Source: Pseudomonas viridiflava (GTDB lineage: Bacteria > Pseudomonadota > Gammaproteobacteria > Pseudomonadales > Pseudomonadaceae). From it: a stretch of DNA of 64,000 nucleotides. Positions 1-8,467 of this stretch are shown here, in pieces. The stretch spans positions 33,179 to 97,178 of the forward strand of contig NZ_UTHA01000294.1 in assembly GCF_900582195.1 (NCBI RefSeq), written 5' to 3'. Under the pieces are notes generated by a model. That model did no database searches. It saw only the letters and a list, made by a program, of their open reading frames with translations, and was not told where the DNA came from. The position numbers and the translations under genes are program-made. How positions within the stretch are numbered: position 1 is the first letter of the stretch; each line of letters opens with the position of its first letter.

Positions 1-274
1 GATTGGCGACGACGATGCGCAAGGAGTTGCCCAGACCACTGAGCTGCTTTTGATGTTGCAGATAATTGGCGATGTAGGGTTGTTGCGTGGGAATCATCTT
101 TTCGAAACTGGCGTTCAGCTCGACCCGCGTGGCCTGATAGCCCAGGAAAAGCGTGGTCACCAGGCACACCAGCAACACCCACAACCGGTGATTGAACAAA
201 GTGCGTTCCACGACCGAGCCGGAGCGCGGGTCGAAACTCGCCAGGCTGGCCGTGGCGTTGTCGAATGGTTTCAT
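1..274 (-). CDS. MMPL/RND-family transporter, N-terminal part (runs off the window)
   Basis: The reverse strand reads an open frame from an ATG at 274 to the window edge, giving 91 residues. A polar N-terminus is followed by one strongly hydrophobic segment (about residues 32-46) and then the start of a periplasmic domain containing VELNASFEKMIPTQQPYI. This layout, a first transmembrane helix followed by a large loop opening with an 'F..MIP..HPY'-like stretch, is typical of MMPL/HpnN-type RND exporters. The gene follows the YCF48 gene by only 4 bp, so it is the last visible member of the leftward operon that starts with the FAD monooxygenase. Inference: it powers movement of a hydrophobic compound across the envelope with the DUF1302 and DUF1329 proteins. 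The family call rests on the N-terminus and the context only. Confidence 0.72.
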   Translation of the reverse strand, partial: MKPFDNATASLASFDPRSGSVVERTLFNHRLWVLLVCLVTTLFLGYQATRVELNASFEKMIPTQQPYIANYLQHQKQLSGLGNSLRIVVAN

Positions 275-278
275 AACC

Positions 279-1382
279 TCACTCCGAAGCTGTAGCAGTG
301 GGCGACGCCAGGCGCGTCACCCCGGTGAAGCCGGCCAGCACCAGGCTGCCATCGGCAGCCTGCACGACGCTGGAAATCGGTTTGCCCAGCGGTTTGCCGA
401 AAGGCTCAAGGGTTGGTGCATCACCCGAGGTGCGAAACAGTGCGCCCGCCTGATTGACCAACAACAACTGGCCGTCAGCGGTGCGGATCGCTTCACTGAA
501 GGACACAGGCATCGGTACGGGCGCGGGCACGAAGCTGTTGCCGCCGTCGGTAGACATGAACGCGTTGCCTTTCAGGCCTGCCGCCAGCAGCGCGCCGTCA
601 TCGCGTACTTGCAGGGCGAAGAAACTGCCGCTGTACGGGCTTTCGAGCGCGACGAAAGATTGTCCACCGTCCTCGGAACGCGCCACATAGCCTTGCTCGC
701 CGGCGATGAACCAACGCTCGCCGTGTTGCGCGATGGCATACAGGTGCGCCCCCATCGGATTGTCGATATGGCCCATCAGCGACTGCCAGCTCACGCCGCC
801 GTCTTCGGTGGTAAAGGCGAGGCCGTAGGCGCCGACGATCAGGCCGTGACGCGCATCGGTGAACCTGAGGCTGAGAAACGGTTTGTCCGCGCCTTCGCTG
901 ACCATCCGTTCAGCGGTTTGCACGCGTGCCGCCGCTGCGTCGGGGTCTGTGGCTGTCGGCAGTTGCTCGCGTGCGGCGTGCAACTCCAGTTGCGCAGCGC
1001 GGTTGCCGTCCAGTTGCAAAACCCAGTTTTCACCGCCGTCATGGGAGACCAGCACCGCACCGGCATGACCGACCGCCCAGCCGGTGTTGGCATCGACAAA
1101 CTGCACCGCCGTAAGGCTGACGGACACTGGCACCTGCGCCTGCCGCCAATTGATCCCGTTGTCATCGGAGAGCAAGACGATGCCGCGTTCGCCGACCGCT
1201 ACCAACCGTGCGCCCGCCCGGGCCAGATCAAGCAAGACGGCTTGCCGGGCCTGCGGCGCGTGCATCGCCGGGGTGTGCAATACATCCCCGACGGCGGCGG
1301 CCTGGGCCTGGCTCACGGGTAATACGCAAGGCAGCGCCAGCAGCGCTAACAACCGCCCAAGCACCTGACAGATTCTGTTCAT
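279..1382 (-). CDS. YCF48/BNR Asp-box beta-propeller protein, exported
   Basis: This is a 367-residue protein with a clear Sec signal peptide (hydrophobic core up to about residue 27, ending SQAQA). It carries at least five Asp-box repeats of the S/T-x-D-x-G-x-x-W/F type: SDDNGINW, SHDGGENW, TEDGGVSW, SEDGGQSF and STDGGNSF. These repeats mark the YCF48/HCF136-like seven-bladed propeller family. An in-frame upstream start would add 13 residues, but the ATG at 1382 places the signal peptide at the N-terminus. The gene lies between the DUF1329 gene (60 bp upstream) and the MMPL gene (4 bp downstream). The four families are often found together in proteobacteria. The molecular role is not established; a periplasmic assembly or scaffold function for the transport system is my inference. 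Confidence 0.85.
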   Translation of the reverse strand: MNRICQVLGRLLALLALPCVLPVSQAQAAAVGDVLHTPAMHAPQARQAVLLDLARAGARLVAVGERGIVLLSDDNGINWRQAQVPVSVSLTAVQFVDANTGWAVGHAGAVLVSHDGGENWVLQLDGNRAAQLELHAAREQLPTATDPDAAAARVQTAERMVSEGADKPFLSLRFTDARHGLIVGAYGLAFTTEDGGVSWQSLMGHIDNPMGAHLYAIAQHGERWFIAGEQGYVARSEDGGQSFVALESPYSGSFFALQVRDDGALLAAGLKGNAFMSTDGGNSFVPAPVPMPVSFSEAIRTADGQLLLVNQAGALFRTSGDAPTLEPFGKPLGKPISSVVQAADGSLVLAGFTGVTRLASPTATASE

Positions 1383-1442
1383 ACCGACCTCGAAACCACC
1401 TGTGAAACCGGACCACCACACGGTGTGGCGATCCGGCCCGAT

Positions 1443-2831
1443 TCAACGAACCCCGGCACCCGCCATCGCCGCCGGCGAGAATTCCGATGCCTTGTAGCGA
1501 TCGACCACGCCGTATTGCTCAGGCAGACCGGTGTAGACGTTCTGGATAAACCAGGCGCCGGAGGTCAGGTCGTAGAAACCCGAAGACAGCTGCGCTTGCG
1601 CTGGCAGATCCGGCAGCACGGCGGGCAGCGACCACAAGGTTTTGGCGAGTTGGCCGTTGGCGTCCCAGCGATCGCCGAGCATCGCTTGCCAGGTGTCTTC
1701 GTCGAGGTAGTAGCGGCCCTTCGGCAATTGATGACGCTTGCCCGACGCGAGCTGGGCGTCTACCACCCATACGCGGTGCAACTCCCAGCGCACGTAATCT
1801 GGATTCATGTGGTGAGCCAGAAACAGGTCTTCCGGTTTGCCTGCCGTCAGGACCTTGTTGGTGTTGTAGGGGATATACATTTCCTGCTTGCCGACCAGCT
1901 TCCAGTCGAAGCGATCGATGCGCCCCTGGAACACGCTCAACTCATCGAACGACATCACCCCGGCGGTGGCCGGCGTCGGTGTGTCGCAGCAGGCATTCGG
2001 CAACTTGCGCACGCGGCGCTGGCCGGTCAGATAGACGTGAGCCTGGGACTTGTCACCGTTGATATTGGTGCGCCCCATGATTTGCTCACCGGCACGCAAC
2101 GGCGGGCCGACGTTAAGCAGGCGGAACAGCCAGTAATCACCAGCGAAACTTTCCGGCGTGCCGTCCTGGTAGTAATACGGCATGTCCTGAATCGCCTGGC
2201 CGTCGGTGGTCATCACCTGCTTGCCGTCTGCGGTCATCAGATAATGACGAAAGTGCATGGCCAGTGACGTGCCGCGCCAGTTAAGGATGTGGTTCCACAT
2301 GGCTTCGGCGCCGTTATGCGGGATCGGGAATGGAATCCCGCCAAACGCACCTTCGGGCACCGGTCCCGCGCTGCTGTCGACCAGCTTGGCGCGGGTGGCA
2401 TTTTTCAGAGTGTTGTCGTACACCCATTGCGGTGCGGCGGCCGTGCGACGGGTCGGATAGACATCGATGCGATAGGTGTCGGGAAAGCGCTTGAACATCT
2501 CCTTGGTGCCATCGCTGAGCTTGGCGGCGTATTGCGCAAGATTCTTCGAGGTGATGCTGAACAGCGGCTTGTCAGCCGCAAACGGATCGCTACGTTTGCC
2601 GCCCGGTTTATACGCCGGATCGACTTTGGTGTAACCGCCCTGCCAGGCCGGAATGCTGCCGTCGGCGTTGCCTGCGCGCTCGGCTCCCATTGGCGTGAGA
2701 CTGCTCGACAGTTTGGCGGCCTCTTCTGCGGTGGCCGCAGTCGCAACCTGGCTCAGGGCGGTCAGCGTTCCGAGCAAGGCAAAGCACAGAGCCTTCAGGC
2801 GCGGGAGACGATTGTGGTGGTGAGAAGTCAT
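1443..2831 (-). CDS. DUF1329 family protein (periplasmic, LolB-like fold family)
   Basis: This is a 462-residue protein with a signal peptide (basic start MTSHHHNRLPRLK, then a hydrophobic core ending QVATAATA). The mature start, with SLTPMGAERAGNADGSIPAWQGG, is the signature opening of DUF1329 proteins, and the length is normal. I chose the ATG at 2831 because an AGAGGA ribosome site lies 7 bases upstream; an upstream in-frame TTG is less likely. Only 12 bp separate it from the DUF1302 gene, its usual partner. The family is predicted to fold like outer-membrane lipoprotein-sorting proteins and recurs in clusters for sterol, terpene or aromatic catabolism. Inference: it binds or ferries the hydrophobic substrate through the periplasm. 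Confidence 0.88.
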   Translation of the reverse strand: MTSHHHNRLPRLKALCFALLGTLTALSQVATAATAEEAAKLSSSLTPMGAERAGNADGSIPAWQGGYTKVDPAYKPGGKRSDPFAADKPLFSITSKNLAQYAAKLSDGTKEMFKRFPDTYRIDVYPTRRTAAAPQWVYDNTLKNATRAKLVDSSAGPVPEGAFGGIPFPIPHNGAEAMWNHILNWRGTSLAMHFRHYLMTADGKQVMTTDGQAIQDMPYYYQDGTPESFAGDYWLFRLLNVGPPLRAGEQIMGRTNINGDKSQAHVYLTGQRRVRKLPNACCDTPTPATAGVMSFDELSVFQGRIDRFDWKLVGKQEMYIPYNTNKVLTAGKPEDLFLAHHMNPDYVRWELHRVWVVDAQLASGKRHQLPKGRYYLDEDTWQAMLGDRWDANGQLAKTLWSLPAVLPDLPAQAQLSSGFYDLTSGAWFIQNVYTGLPEQYGVVDRYKASEFSPAAMAGAGVR

Positions 2832-2843
2832 GCGCAAGTCCTC

Positions 2844-4541
2844 TTAAAACGTGGTCTTGACGGAGAAGGCGAGATAATCCCGATCCTTCAGCGATTGCTT
2901 GTAATTGAACTGGCTGAGGCCGTTGAGGTTGGTGTCCTCAGCGCCGTAGTAATGCGTGTAGGTCAGGCCGGCCGTGACGCGATCGAGGTAAGTGGCGGTG
3001 ATGCCGATGTTGATGTCGCCACCGTTGTCCGGGCCGAACGAACTGACCACCGCTGATTTGCCCAGCGGGAAATAACTGACGCCGACCGGAATGCTGATAT
3101 CGATGCCGGCGAAGATCTGTCGGTAGGTCGGCGTGTAGACGACTTTGAAACCGAGGCCGTCATCGGTGGCGTTCGGGTCCAGCGCGGCGCGATTTTTGGT
3201 GACACTGAGCAGGCGGTTCCACGCCACTTCGCCAACCAGCCCGGACTCGCGGGCGAGGAAGTTGGGGCCAAACGACGCCAACACGTTCAGGTTGACGTGA
3301 GCGGTGCGACCCACGGCGTAGAGCGCGTCATCATCGTTGTCGGCAATGACGCCAGGCAGCACGGTCTGACCGTTCGAGACCAGCGGCATGTTCCAGCGCA
3401 TCGACGCTTCGCCGGCGAAGCTGTACTCGTCCACGGTGGTAGAAAAACTCGCGCCCAGCGCTCGAATATCTTCGGGGTAAACCCAGTAGTACTCGCCGAT
3501 CTGCCCGGTGCTGAAGTTCGGCGCCGCCGTCGACGGTTTCAGATACAGCTTCGGTGTCTTGTCGTGGTACTGGATGGCGTAGAGGCCGTACTCGACGGTC
3601 TCAGCGCTGTATTTCAGTTGCAGACCGCCCTGCCCCGAGCTGCGCGCTTCCTTGTCATTACCGTGGAAAAACGCGGCGGGACTGGCCGGGTTGCCGCCAA
3701 GGAATGCCGGGAACGGCGCTCCGACGATCAAGCGCTCATTGCCTTCGCCAATGGTGTCGCTGGTGGAGAAATAACTGCCGGCGGCGGGCAGTCGGGTTTC
3801 TTCCCATTCGAGTTGATAGTACGCGCCGAGCGATACGTCGTCCGTCAGTTGGAAGGTGCCCGACAGTTGATTGACCGGACGGGTGATTTCCTTGAACTGC
3901 GTATTAGGCACCGACTGCGCCTTGACCACGTCAACCGGGGCCATACCACCGGCAATACCGTTGGCGCCGAAGAACAGGCTCTCGCCCCAGATCAGACCAT
4001 GACGGCCGGCGCGCACTGACGTTGCACGGTCGGCCAGTTCACCGTTCCAGTAGACGAACGCGTCGAGGATTTCACCGTCGCCACCATGCAGATGACGGGT
4101 GTCATCGGTGAACTCGTCGTAGCCCACGGAACGTGCGTTGGCGCGGGACGGATCGTTATTGTCGTTGTTGCTCTGGTACTCGCTGTCGTACCACGCTGCG
4201 CCGCTCAAACGTGCGCCGAAATCCTGAAACGACAGATCCAGCTCCGAGAGGATGTCGGTGCGATTGGAGATCAGGCCTTTTTTGAACGCACGGTCACCAT
4301 CGTCCTGATTGAGCGCCACCTGACCATCGGTCAACTTGCTGCTCGGATTCTGCGTGCGCCAGGCAGCGCTGTACTTGACCGTGTTGTCCCAGCGCAACTT
4401 GAAATCCGGGTTGCCAGTATCGATGTCGAAAGCCTGAGCGGCCTGGCTGCACAGCACCAGCAGCGCAGCAACGCTCAAACCAAAGGGTGCAGACGAGCAG
4501 ACCGGGCGACGCGCGAGCGCCGCAGTCGTAGAACTAACCAT
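2844..4541 (-). CDS. DUF1302 family outer-membrane protein
   Basis: This is a 565-residue protein with an N-terminal signal peptide ending near AAQAFDID. It then reads as alternating amphipathic strands rich in Y, W, G and N, and ends in a C-terminal aromatic (SVKTTF). That pattern indicates an outer-membrane beta-barrel. The opening FDIDTGNPDFKLRWDNTVKYSAAWR is shared by DUF1302 proteins. The ATG at 4541 has AGAGG about 8 bases upstream. It lies 57 bp downstream of the monooxygenase gene and 12 bp upstream of the DUF1329 gene, in one transcription unit. The family lacks a well-defined biochemical role. The context supports an outer-membrane port for the aromatic compound that the neighbouring enzymes consume. 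Confidence 0.87.
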   Translation of the reverse strand: MVSSTTAALARRPVCSSAPFGLSVAALLVLCSQAAQAFDIDTGNPDFKLRWDNTVKYSAAWRTQNPSSKLTDGQVALNQDDGDRAFKKGLISNRTDILSELDLSFQDFGARLSGAAWYDSEYQSNNDNNDPSRANARSVGYDEFTDDTRHLHGGDGEILDAFVYWNGELADRATSVRAGRHGLIWGESLFFGANGIAGGMAPVDVVKAQSVPNTQFKEITRPVNQLSGTFQLTDDVSLGAYYQLEWEETRLPAAGSYFSTSDTIGEGNERLIVGAPFPAFLGGNPASPAAFFHGNDKEARSSGQGGLQLKYSAETVEYGLYAIQYHDKTPKLYLKPSTAAPNFSTGQIGEYYWVYPEDIRALGASFSTTVDEYSFAGEASMRWNMPLVSNGQTVLPGVIADNDDDALYAVGRTAHVNLNVLASFGPNFLARESGLVGEVAWNRLLSVTKNRAALDPNATDDGLGFKVVYTPTYRQIFAGIDISIPVGVSYFPLGKSAVVSSFGPDNGGDINIGITATYLDRVTAGLTYTHYYGAEDTNLNGLSQFNYKQSLKDRDYLAFSVKTTF

Positions 4542-4598
4542 CGCGTTAACCTCTTGTTTTTATAGTGGTAACTGCTGTGGATGCGTCGCAGGTGGGGC

Positions 4599-5735
4599 TT
4601 AAATCGGCTCGGCAGTGCGCGCGAGCATTTGCTTGACCAGGCCAATGCGATCGAAGGCCCGGTCGTGTTGCATTTCCTTGTCGCCGGCCAGCACCGAGCT
4701 TTCGCTGATGTATTTGCAACGCTCGAAGCGCCGCGCCATGAAGCGCTGCAGTTGCTGCTCGACGCTGGTGGAGGCGGACTGCTCGCGAGTCAGTTCTTCG
4801 CTGAGCACAATCGCGTCTTCGATGGCCATGCCGGCGCCTTGACCGAGGTGCGGCGTGGTCGCGTGGGCCGCATCGCCAATCAGCAGGACGCGTCCGCGAT
4901 GCCACGGCTCATCGACGAACACCACTTCCATCGGCTTGTAGACGACCTGGCTGTTGTCGGTGATTTGCTCGCGCAGTTCGCCGATCAGCCCGGTAAAGCC
5001 TTGCAGGCGCTGGCGCATCTGCGCCGCCAGATCGGCAGGATCCATCCACGGATTGGACGGTTCGTGGGAGGTCAGAAACAGGTACATCAAATCGCCGGCC
5101 AACGGCACCAGCCCGGCGTTGCCGTCAGCGCTTTGATAGTTGGCCAGATGATCGATTTGTGGCGCGCGGGGAAAGTTGTAGCGCCACACCGACTGACCAG
5201 TGAAACGCGGGGTGTAGGCATCGCCGAAGACCAGGCTACGCACTTTCGAAAACAGTCCGTCGGCACCGACCACCAGGTCGTAGTGGCCGCGATTGCCGTC
5301 GGTAAACAACACGTCGACCTCTGTGCCGTTGTCGTCCAGCGCTTCCACACTCAGGCCCAAACGCACGTTGGCGCCGAGTTGCAGAGCGGTTTCGCTGAGA
5401 ACTTTATGCAGCGCCAGGCGGGAAATGCCGACGTTGGCAGGGTATTGCGGGCCGGCAAGTCGCTGACCCGGAATGCGCGCCAGTTGTTGCCCGCCCGGGC
5501 CGTAGATGGCGACGTCTTCGAAGGCATAAGCGGCATCGAGATAGCCGTCGAGAACGCCCAGCTTGGCCATTTCACGGACGACGTTGCTCTGCTGAATAAT
5601 CCCGACGCCATAGACTGTCCATTCGGACTTGAGCTCGATCAGGTCGACCTCGATACCTTTACGCCGCAAGGCGATGGCTGCACACAAGCCGCCGATACCA
5701 CCGCCCACGATCAGAACGTTGTTCACTGCACTCAT
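4599..5735 (-). CDS. FAD-dependent aromatic-ring monooxygenase (group A flavoprotein)
   Basis: This 378-residue protein has the three marks of group A flavin hydroxylases: an N-terminal dinucleotide-binding VGGGIGGLCAA (residues about 9-18), a middle DLVVGADGLFSKVR stretch, and a distal GDAAHATTPHLGQGAG motif near residue 295. Such enzymes use NAD(P)H and O2 to add one hydroxyl to an aromatic ring; salicylate and 6-hydroxynicotinate hydroxylases are examples. The ATG at 5735 is preceded by AAAGAGAG, so the 32 codons open upstream are not used. It is the first gene of the leftward operon carrying DUF1302, DUF1329, YCF48 and MMPL. A twin ATC-N9-GAT operator lies 90 bp upstream (5825-5861). Inference: it hydroxylates the imported aromatic before ring cleavage by the VOC enzyme. 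The substrate cannot be read from the sequence. Confidence 0.85.
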   Translation of the reverse strand: MSAVNNVLIVGGGIGGLCAAIALRRKGIEVDLIELKSEWTVYGVGIIQQSNVVREMAKLGVLDGYLDAAYAFEDVAIYGPGGQQLARIPGQRLAGPQYPANVGISRLALHKVLSETALQLGANVRLGLSVEALDDNGTEVDVLFTDGNRGHYDLVVGADGLFSKVRSLVFGDAYTPRFTGQSVWRYNFPRAPQIDHLANYQSADGNAGLVPLAGDLMYLFLTSHEPSNPWMDPADLAAQMRQRLQGFTGLIGELREQITDNSQVVYKPMEVVFVDEPWHRGRVLLIGDAAHATTPHLGQGAGMAIEDAIVLSEELTREQSASTSVEQQLQRFMARRFERCKYISESSVLAGDKEMQHDRAFDRIGLVKQMLARTAEPI

Positions 5736-5824
5736 GGTGTTCTCTCTTTTTATTCTTGTGATCGATGCTGCGTCGGGCACGGCATCGTTGGATGAAGCTT
5801 CCCGGCAAAGCAGGGATTTGACTA

Positions 5825-5861
5825 ATCGCAAGTAAGGATGCGATGTATCGCCGTACGCGAT
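5825..5861 (+). promoter_or_regulatory. Nod-box-like LysR operator A (twin ATC-N9-GAT)
   Basis: ATC at 5825-5827 pairs with GAT at 5837-5839, and ATC at 5847-5849 pairs with GAT at 5859-5861. Each pair has a 9-base spacer, and the two ATCs are 22 bp apart. It lies between the Rieske gene stop and the monooxygenase start, 90 bp upstream of that ATG. Most of about 50 bp is shared with box B (7333-7369), including CTAATCGCAAGT and CGCGATACCT. The spacing equals that of rhizobial nod boxes bound by NodD, and a NodD-type regulator is encoded at 7446-8408. Binding is inferred. Confidence 0.8.
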
Positions 5862-5869
5862 ACCTCGAT

Positions 5870-6232
5870 TTATCCCGGCAGCGGCAACTCTTCAGGCATT
5901 TGCACCAGCAGCCAGCCATCCTTCTCGCTGAACGGCAGCGCCTCCAGCGTCTGGCCCAGGCACGGGCCGTAGATGCACTCGCCCGTCGCCGGCAGAAATT
6001 GCGCACCGTGGGCGTAGCAGACGATCAACTGGCCATCGGCGGACAGGAAGCGGTCCTTGCGATACTCCAGGCGCACGTCCAGATGCGGACAACGGTTGCG
6101 ATAGACCCGCACCTGATCGTCATGACGCAGGGCAAACACGCTGTCGCGTCCCTGCGCCAACGGATCGAATCCGCGCGCCCGGCCCTCCTCCAGTTCGTCC
6201 AGCCGACACAGTGGCTGCGCAAGAGCGCTCAT
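5870..6232 (-). CDS. Rieske [2Fe-2S] ferredoxin-like protein
   Basis: This 120-residue protein has a complete Rieske cluster motif: Cys48-Pro-His50 and, 21 residues on, Cys72-Tyr-Ala-His75. The length suits a small electron-transfer ferredoxin or a nitrite-reductase small-subunit-like protein. It is too short to be the catalytic subunit of a ring-hydroxylating dioxygenase. The ATG at 6232 lies 14 bp past the stop of the VOC dioxygenase gene, so the two genes form a pair behind box B. Known relatives pass electrons to oxygenases or keep an extradiol dioxygenase iron reduced, as XylT-type ferredoxins do with a plant-type cluster. The second role is an inference from the pairing. No ferredoxin reductase or oxygenase alpha subunit is visible nearby. 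Confidence 0.85.
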   Translation of the reverse strand: MSALAQPLCRLDELEEGRARGFDPLAQGRDSVFALRHDDQVRVYRNRCPHLDVRLEYRKDRFLSADGQLIVCYAHGAQFLPATGECIYGPCLGQTLEALPFSEKDGWLLVQMPEELPLPG

Positions 6233-6246
6233 GATCAGCGTCGCCC

Positions 6247-7188
6247 TCAACCGAGTTTCGGCGGCGGGCCACCGGGGGCCCATTTTTCTTTGGCGCTGAA
6301 CAGGAACAGCTGCGAGTTATCCGCCGACAGCGGCGCGCGACGGGCCTCCCAGGCATCATCGTGCTTGTCCATGTCAGCGTCATATTCGATGTGGCAGCCC
6401 AATGGACTGTTGAAGTACCAGAACCAGTTTGAGCCAAACAGGTGACGGCCCGGCCCCCAGAAACTGGTCCAGCCTTTTTGCTCGAATCGCGTCCCGGCCA
6501 GCAGCACTTCGGTGCCACTGCCCATGTGGAAGGTGAAGTGTTCGCAGCCTTTCATGTGCGGCGGGGTCTGGATCATGAACAGGCAATGGTGATCATCGGA
6601 GCCTGCCGGGCGCATGAACGGCCCGGCGCCAATGAAGGTGTCGGTGGTGCGAAAGCCCAGACGCTCGGCGTAAAAAGCTTCTGCTTTCGCCGCATCGGGT
6701 ACGAAATACACCACGTGCGACAAAGTGCGCGGGACAGCGCCCATTTCGAGGGTAATGCCCGGCTGGTTAAGCGGCCGCTGTGGCGCATGGCCGGCGGCGT
6801 TGGTCAGGTCATCCGGTGCGCTGTACGGCTTGCGCACGCTGACCTGAAAAGCGATGGCGAAACCCATGTCGTCAACGCTGTGCAGCACGCCGTGCTGATC
6901 ACGACGGACGCTACGATCACGGGCCAGTTCATCTTCGATGGCATCCAGATCGCTGAGCGCACCGACCCCGTAGACCGTCTCGCGAATCGACGGCGCCGGG
7001 CCGATTGCCGCCGGCAAATCAGGATCGTCGGCTCGGCGGATAATCACGGCGGTGCCGTCCAGCGCTTCGAAACGCCCGCCGTTGCTGTCAACGCCGACCG
7101 GCGCAAGGCCGTAGTCGCGCAGGCAATCGGTGCAGGCTTGAATGTCATCGACGCCAAAAATCAGGGCATCAAGGCCAATGATGTTCAT
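6247..7188 (-). CDS. VOC-superfamily extradiol-type ring-cleavage dioxygenase
   Basis: This 313-residue protein has two vicinal-oxygen-chelate halves: an N-terminal domain opening MNIIGLDALIFGVDD, and a catalytic C-terminal domain from about residue 155. Candidate Fe(II) ligands are His158 (SHVVYF), His217 (CEHFTF) and Glu268 (CHIEYD). Their spacing is close to the H-H-E triad of 2,3-dihydroxybiphenyl 1,2-dioxygenases. Length and two-domain layout also fit that type I extradiol family. Its promoter side holds box B, 145 bp upstream, and the Rieske gene follows directly. Inference: it cleaves the ring hydroxylated by the FAD monooxygenase, giving a meta-cleavage-like product for the alpha/beta hydrolase at 8468. 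A non-oxygenase VOC enzyme remains possible. Confidence 0.78.
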   Translation of the reverse strand: MNIIGLDALIFGVDDIQACTDCLRDYGLAPVGVDSNGGRFEALDGTAVIIRRADDPDLPAAIGPAPSIRETVYGVGALSDLDAIEDELARDRSVRRDQHGVLHSVDDMGFAIAFQVSVRKPYSAPDDLTNAAGHAPQRPLNQPGITLEMGAVPRTLSHVVYFVPDAAKAEAFYAERLGFRTTDTFIGAGPFMRPAGSDDHHCLFMIQTPPHMKGCEHFTFHMGSGTEVLLAGTRFEQKGWTSFWGPGRHLFGSNWFWYFNSPLGCHIEYDADMDKHDDAWEARRAPLSADNSQLFLFSAKEKWAPGGPPPKLG

Positions 7189-7332
7189 GGCTTACCACTC
7201 CATTGAAATTATGATCCGGTGACTGTCGCCATGGACGCCTTGCAGCGCGCCGGGCCTGACTGGAAACCGGTGGTGGTGTCGGCAGCAGGGCCGACTGCGG
7301 CGAAGATTGGCGCAAGGGCTGACAGCTGACTA

Positions 7333-7369
7333 ATCGCAAGTCGGGATGCGACCTATCGGCAAACGCGAT
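7333..7369 (+). promoter_or_regulatory. Nod-box-like LysR operator B (twin ATC-N9-GAT)
   Basis: ATC 7333-7335 with GAT 7345-7347, and ATC 7355-7357 with GAT 7367-7369. Both spacers are 9 bases and the repeat period is 22 bp. It sits between the divergent VOC gene (start 7188) and lysR gene (start 7446), so it could serve substrate-induced expression to the left and autoregulation to the right. It has the same orientation relative to the leftward target as box A. Confidence 0.82.
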
Positions 7370-7445
7370 ACCTGCGACGAAGGTTGACGTGTCGATGGAT
7401 TCGTTCGAATGTATTGCGAAAATAAATACAAGAACGGACCTGCCC

Positions 7446-8408
7446 ATGCGTTTCAACCATCTGGATCTGAACCTGCTGGTCGCGCTCGATGTGTTGCTCG
7501 AAGAGCAGAACATCACCCGCGCTGCCGAACGCCTGCACATGACCCAATCCGCCACCAGCGGCGTGCTCGCACGATTGCGGACCTACTTTGAGGATGAGTT
7601 GCTGGTCCAGGTCGGACGCAAGATGCAGCCCACGCCTTACGCCACGGAACTGGCCAGACCGGTGCGAGAAGTCCTGCTGACGATCCAGTCCTCAATTACC
7701 GCCAAACCGGTGTTTGACCCGGCCACCAGCAAGCGTCATTTTCGTTTGGTGACCTCGGACTATCTGATCAGCGTGCTGTTCGCCCAAGTGATCCAGAACA
7801 TTCATCAGCAAGCGCCCAACATCACTTTCGAAATGCTTGGCCCCAGCGACAATTCCGGCGAGTTGCTGGTACGTGGCGAGGTCGATCTGATGATTGTTCC
7901 CGAGCGCTACATCATTGAAGGCCACCCTTCGCACCTGCTGTTCGAGGAAGAACACGTGTGCGTGGTGTGGCAAGGCAATACGCAAGTCGGCGACACCCTG
8001 ACCCTTGAGCAGTACATGGAGATGGGCCATGTTTCGGTGGGCTTCGGCCGTACCCGACACATGAGCATCGAAGAATGGTTCATGAATCAATACGGCTTCA
8101 ATCGGCGCATTGAAGTGATCACCAGCGACTTCAATACCTTGCCGCAACTGATTGTCGGCACGCAGCGCATCGCCACGATGCACCAGCGTCTGGCGAACCT
8201 CTACGCGCACTATCTGCCGCTGCGCATCCTGCCGCCGCCGGTGAAGATCCCGGTCATGCGCGAGTACATGTTGTGGCACCGCAGCGTTGACGGCGACCCG
8301 ATGCACCGCTGGCTGCGCGAACGCATCAGCGAATCCATCCAGCATCTGCAACACGTGCCCATCGTATCTCGCGATACCTCGTATCCGCCGTCACGATTGG
8401 CCAATTAG
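7446..8408 (+). CDS. LysR-type regulator of the NodD subfamily
   Basis: This is a 320-residue regulator. Its N-terminus (MRFNHLDLNLLVALD, then a winged helix-turn-helix with ITRAAERLHMTQSATSGVLARLR) closely resembles rhizobial NodD. So do later blocks such as RHFRLVTSDYL near residue 99 and DNSGELLVRGEVDLMIVPE. NodD-subfamily proteins respond to aromatic inducers and bind twin ATC-N9-GAT boxes, and such boxes flank this gene on both sides. I place the start at the ATG at 7446 because the family begins with MRF. A GTG at 7389 has a better ribosome site (GAAGG) but would sit only 20 bp from box B. Its last codons contain box C. It is the likely inducer-sensing activator of the cluster. Confidence 0.9.
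   Translation: MRFNHLDLNLLVALDVLLEEQNITRAAERLHMTQSATSGVLARLRTYFEDELLVQVGRKMQPTPYATELARPVREVLLTIQSSITAKPVFDPATSKRHFRLVTSDYLISVLFAQVIQNIHQQAPNITFEMLGPSDNSGELLVRGEVDLMIVPERYIIEGHPSHLLFEEEHVCVVWQGNTQVGDTLTLEQYMEMGHVSVGFGRTRHMSIEEWFMNQYGFNRRIEVITSDFNTLPQLIVGTQRIATMHQRLANLYAHYLPLRILPPPVKIPVMREYMLWHRSVDGDPMHRWLRERISESIQHLQHVPIVSRDTSYPPSRLAN
8361..8397 (-). promoter_or_regulatory. Nod-box-like LysR operator C, inside the lysR 3' end
   Basis: On the minus strand ATC 8397-8395 pairs with GAT 8385-8383, and ATC 8375-8373 pairs with GAT 8363-8361. Spacers are 9 bases and the period is 22 bp. The conserved GGAT offset (12 bases from AATCG) is also kept. It lies 71 bp upstream of the hydrolase ATG (8468), within the last 16 codons of the LysR gene. 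Relative to its presumed target gene it faces the same way as boxes A and B. Confidence 0.75.
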
Positions 8409-8467
8409 GCGGGTGATCCTTAACGTGCCTTGGGAATGCCAAGGCAACCATAAGGACAACAATAATC

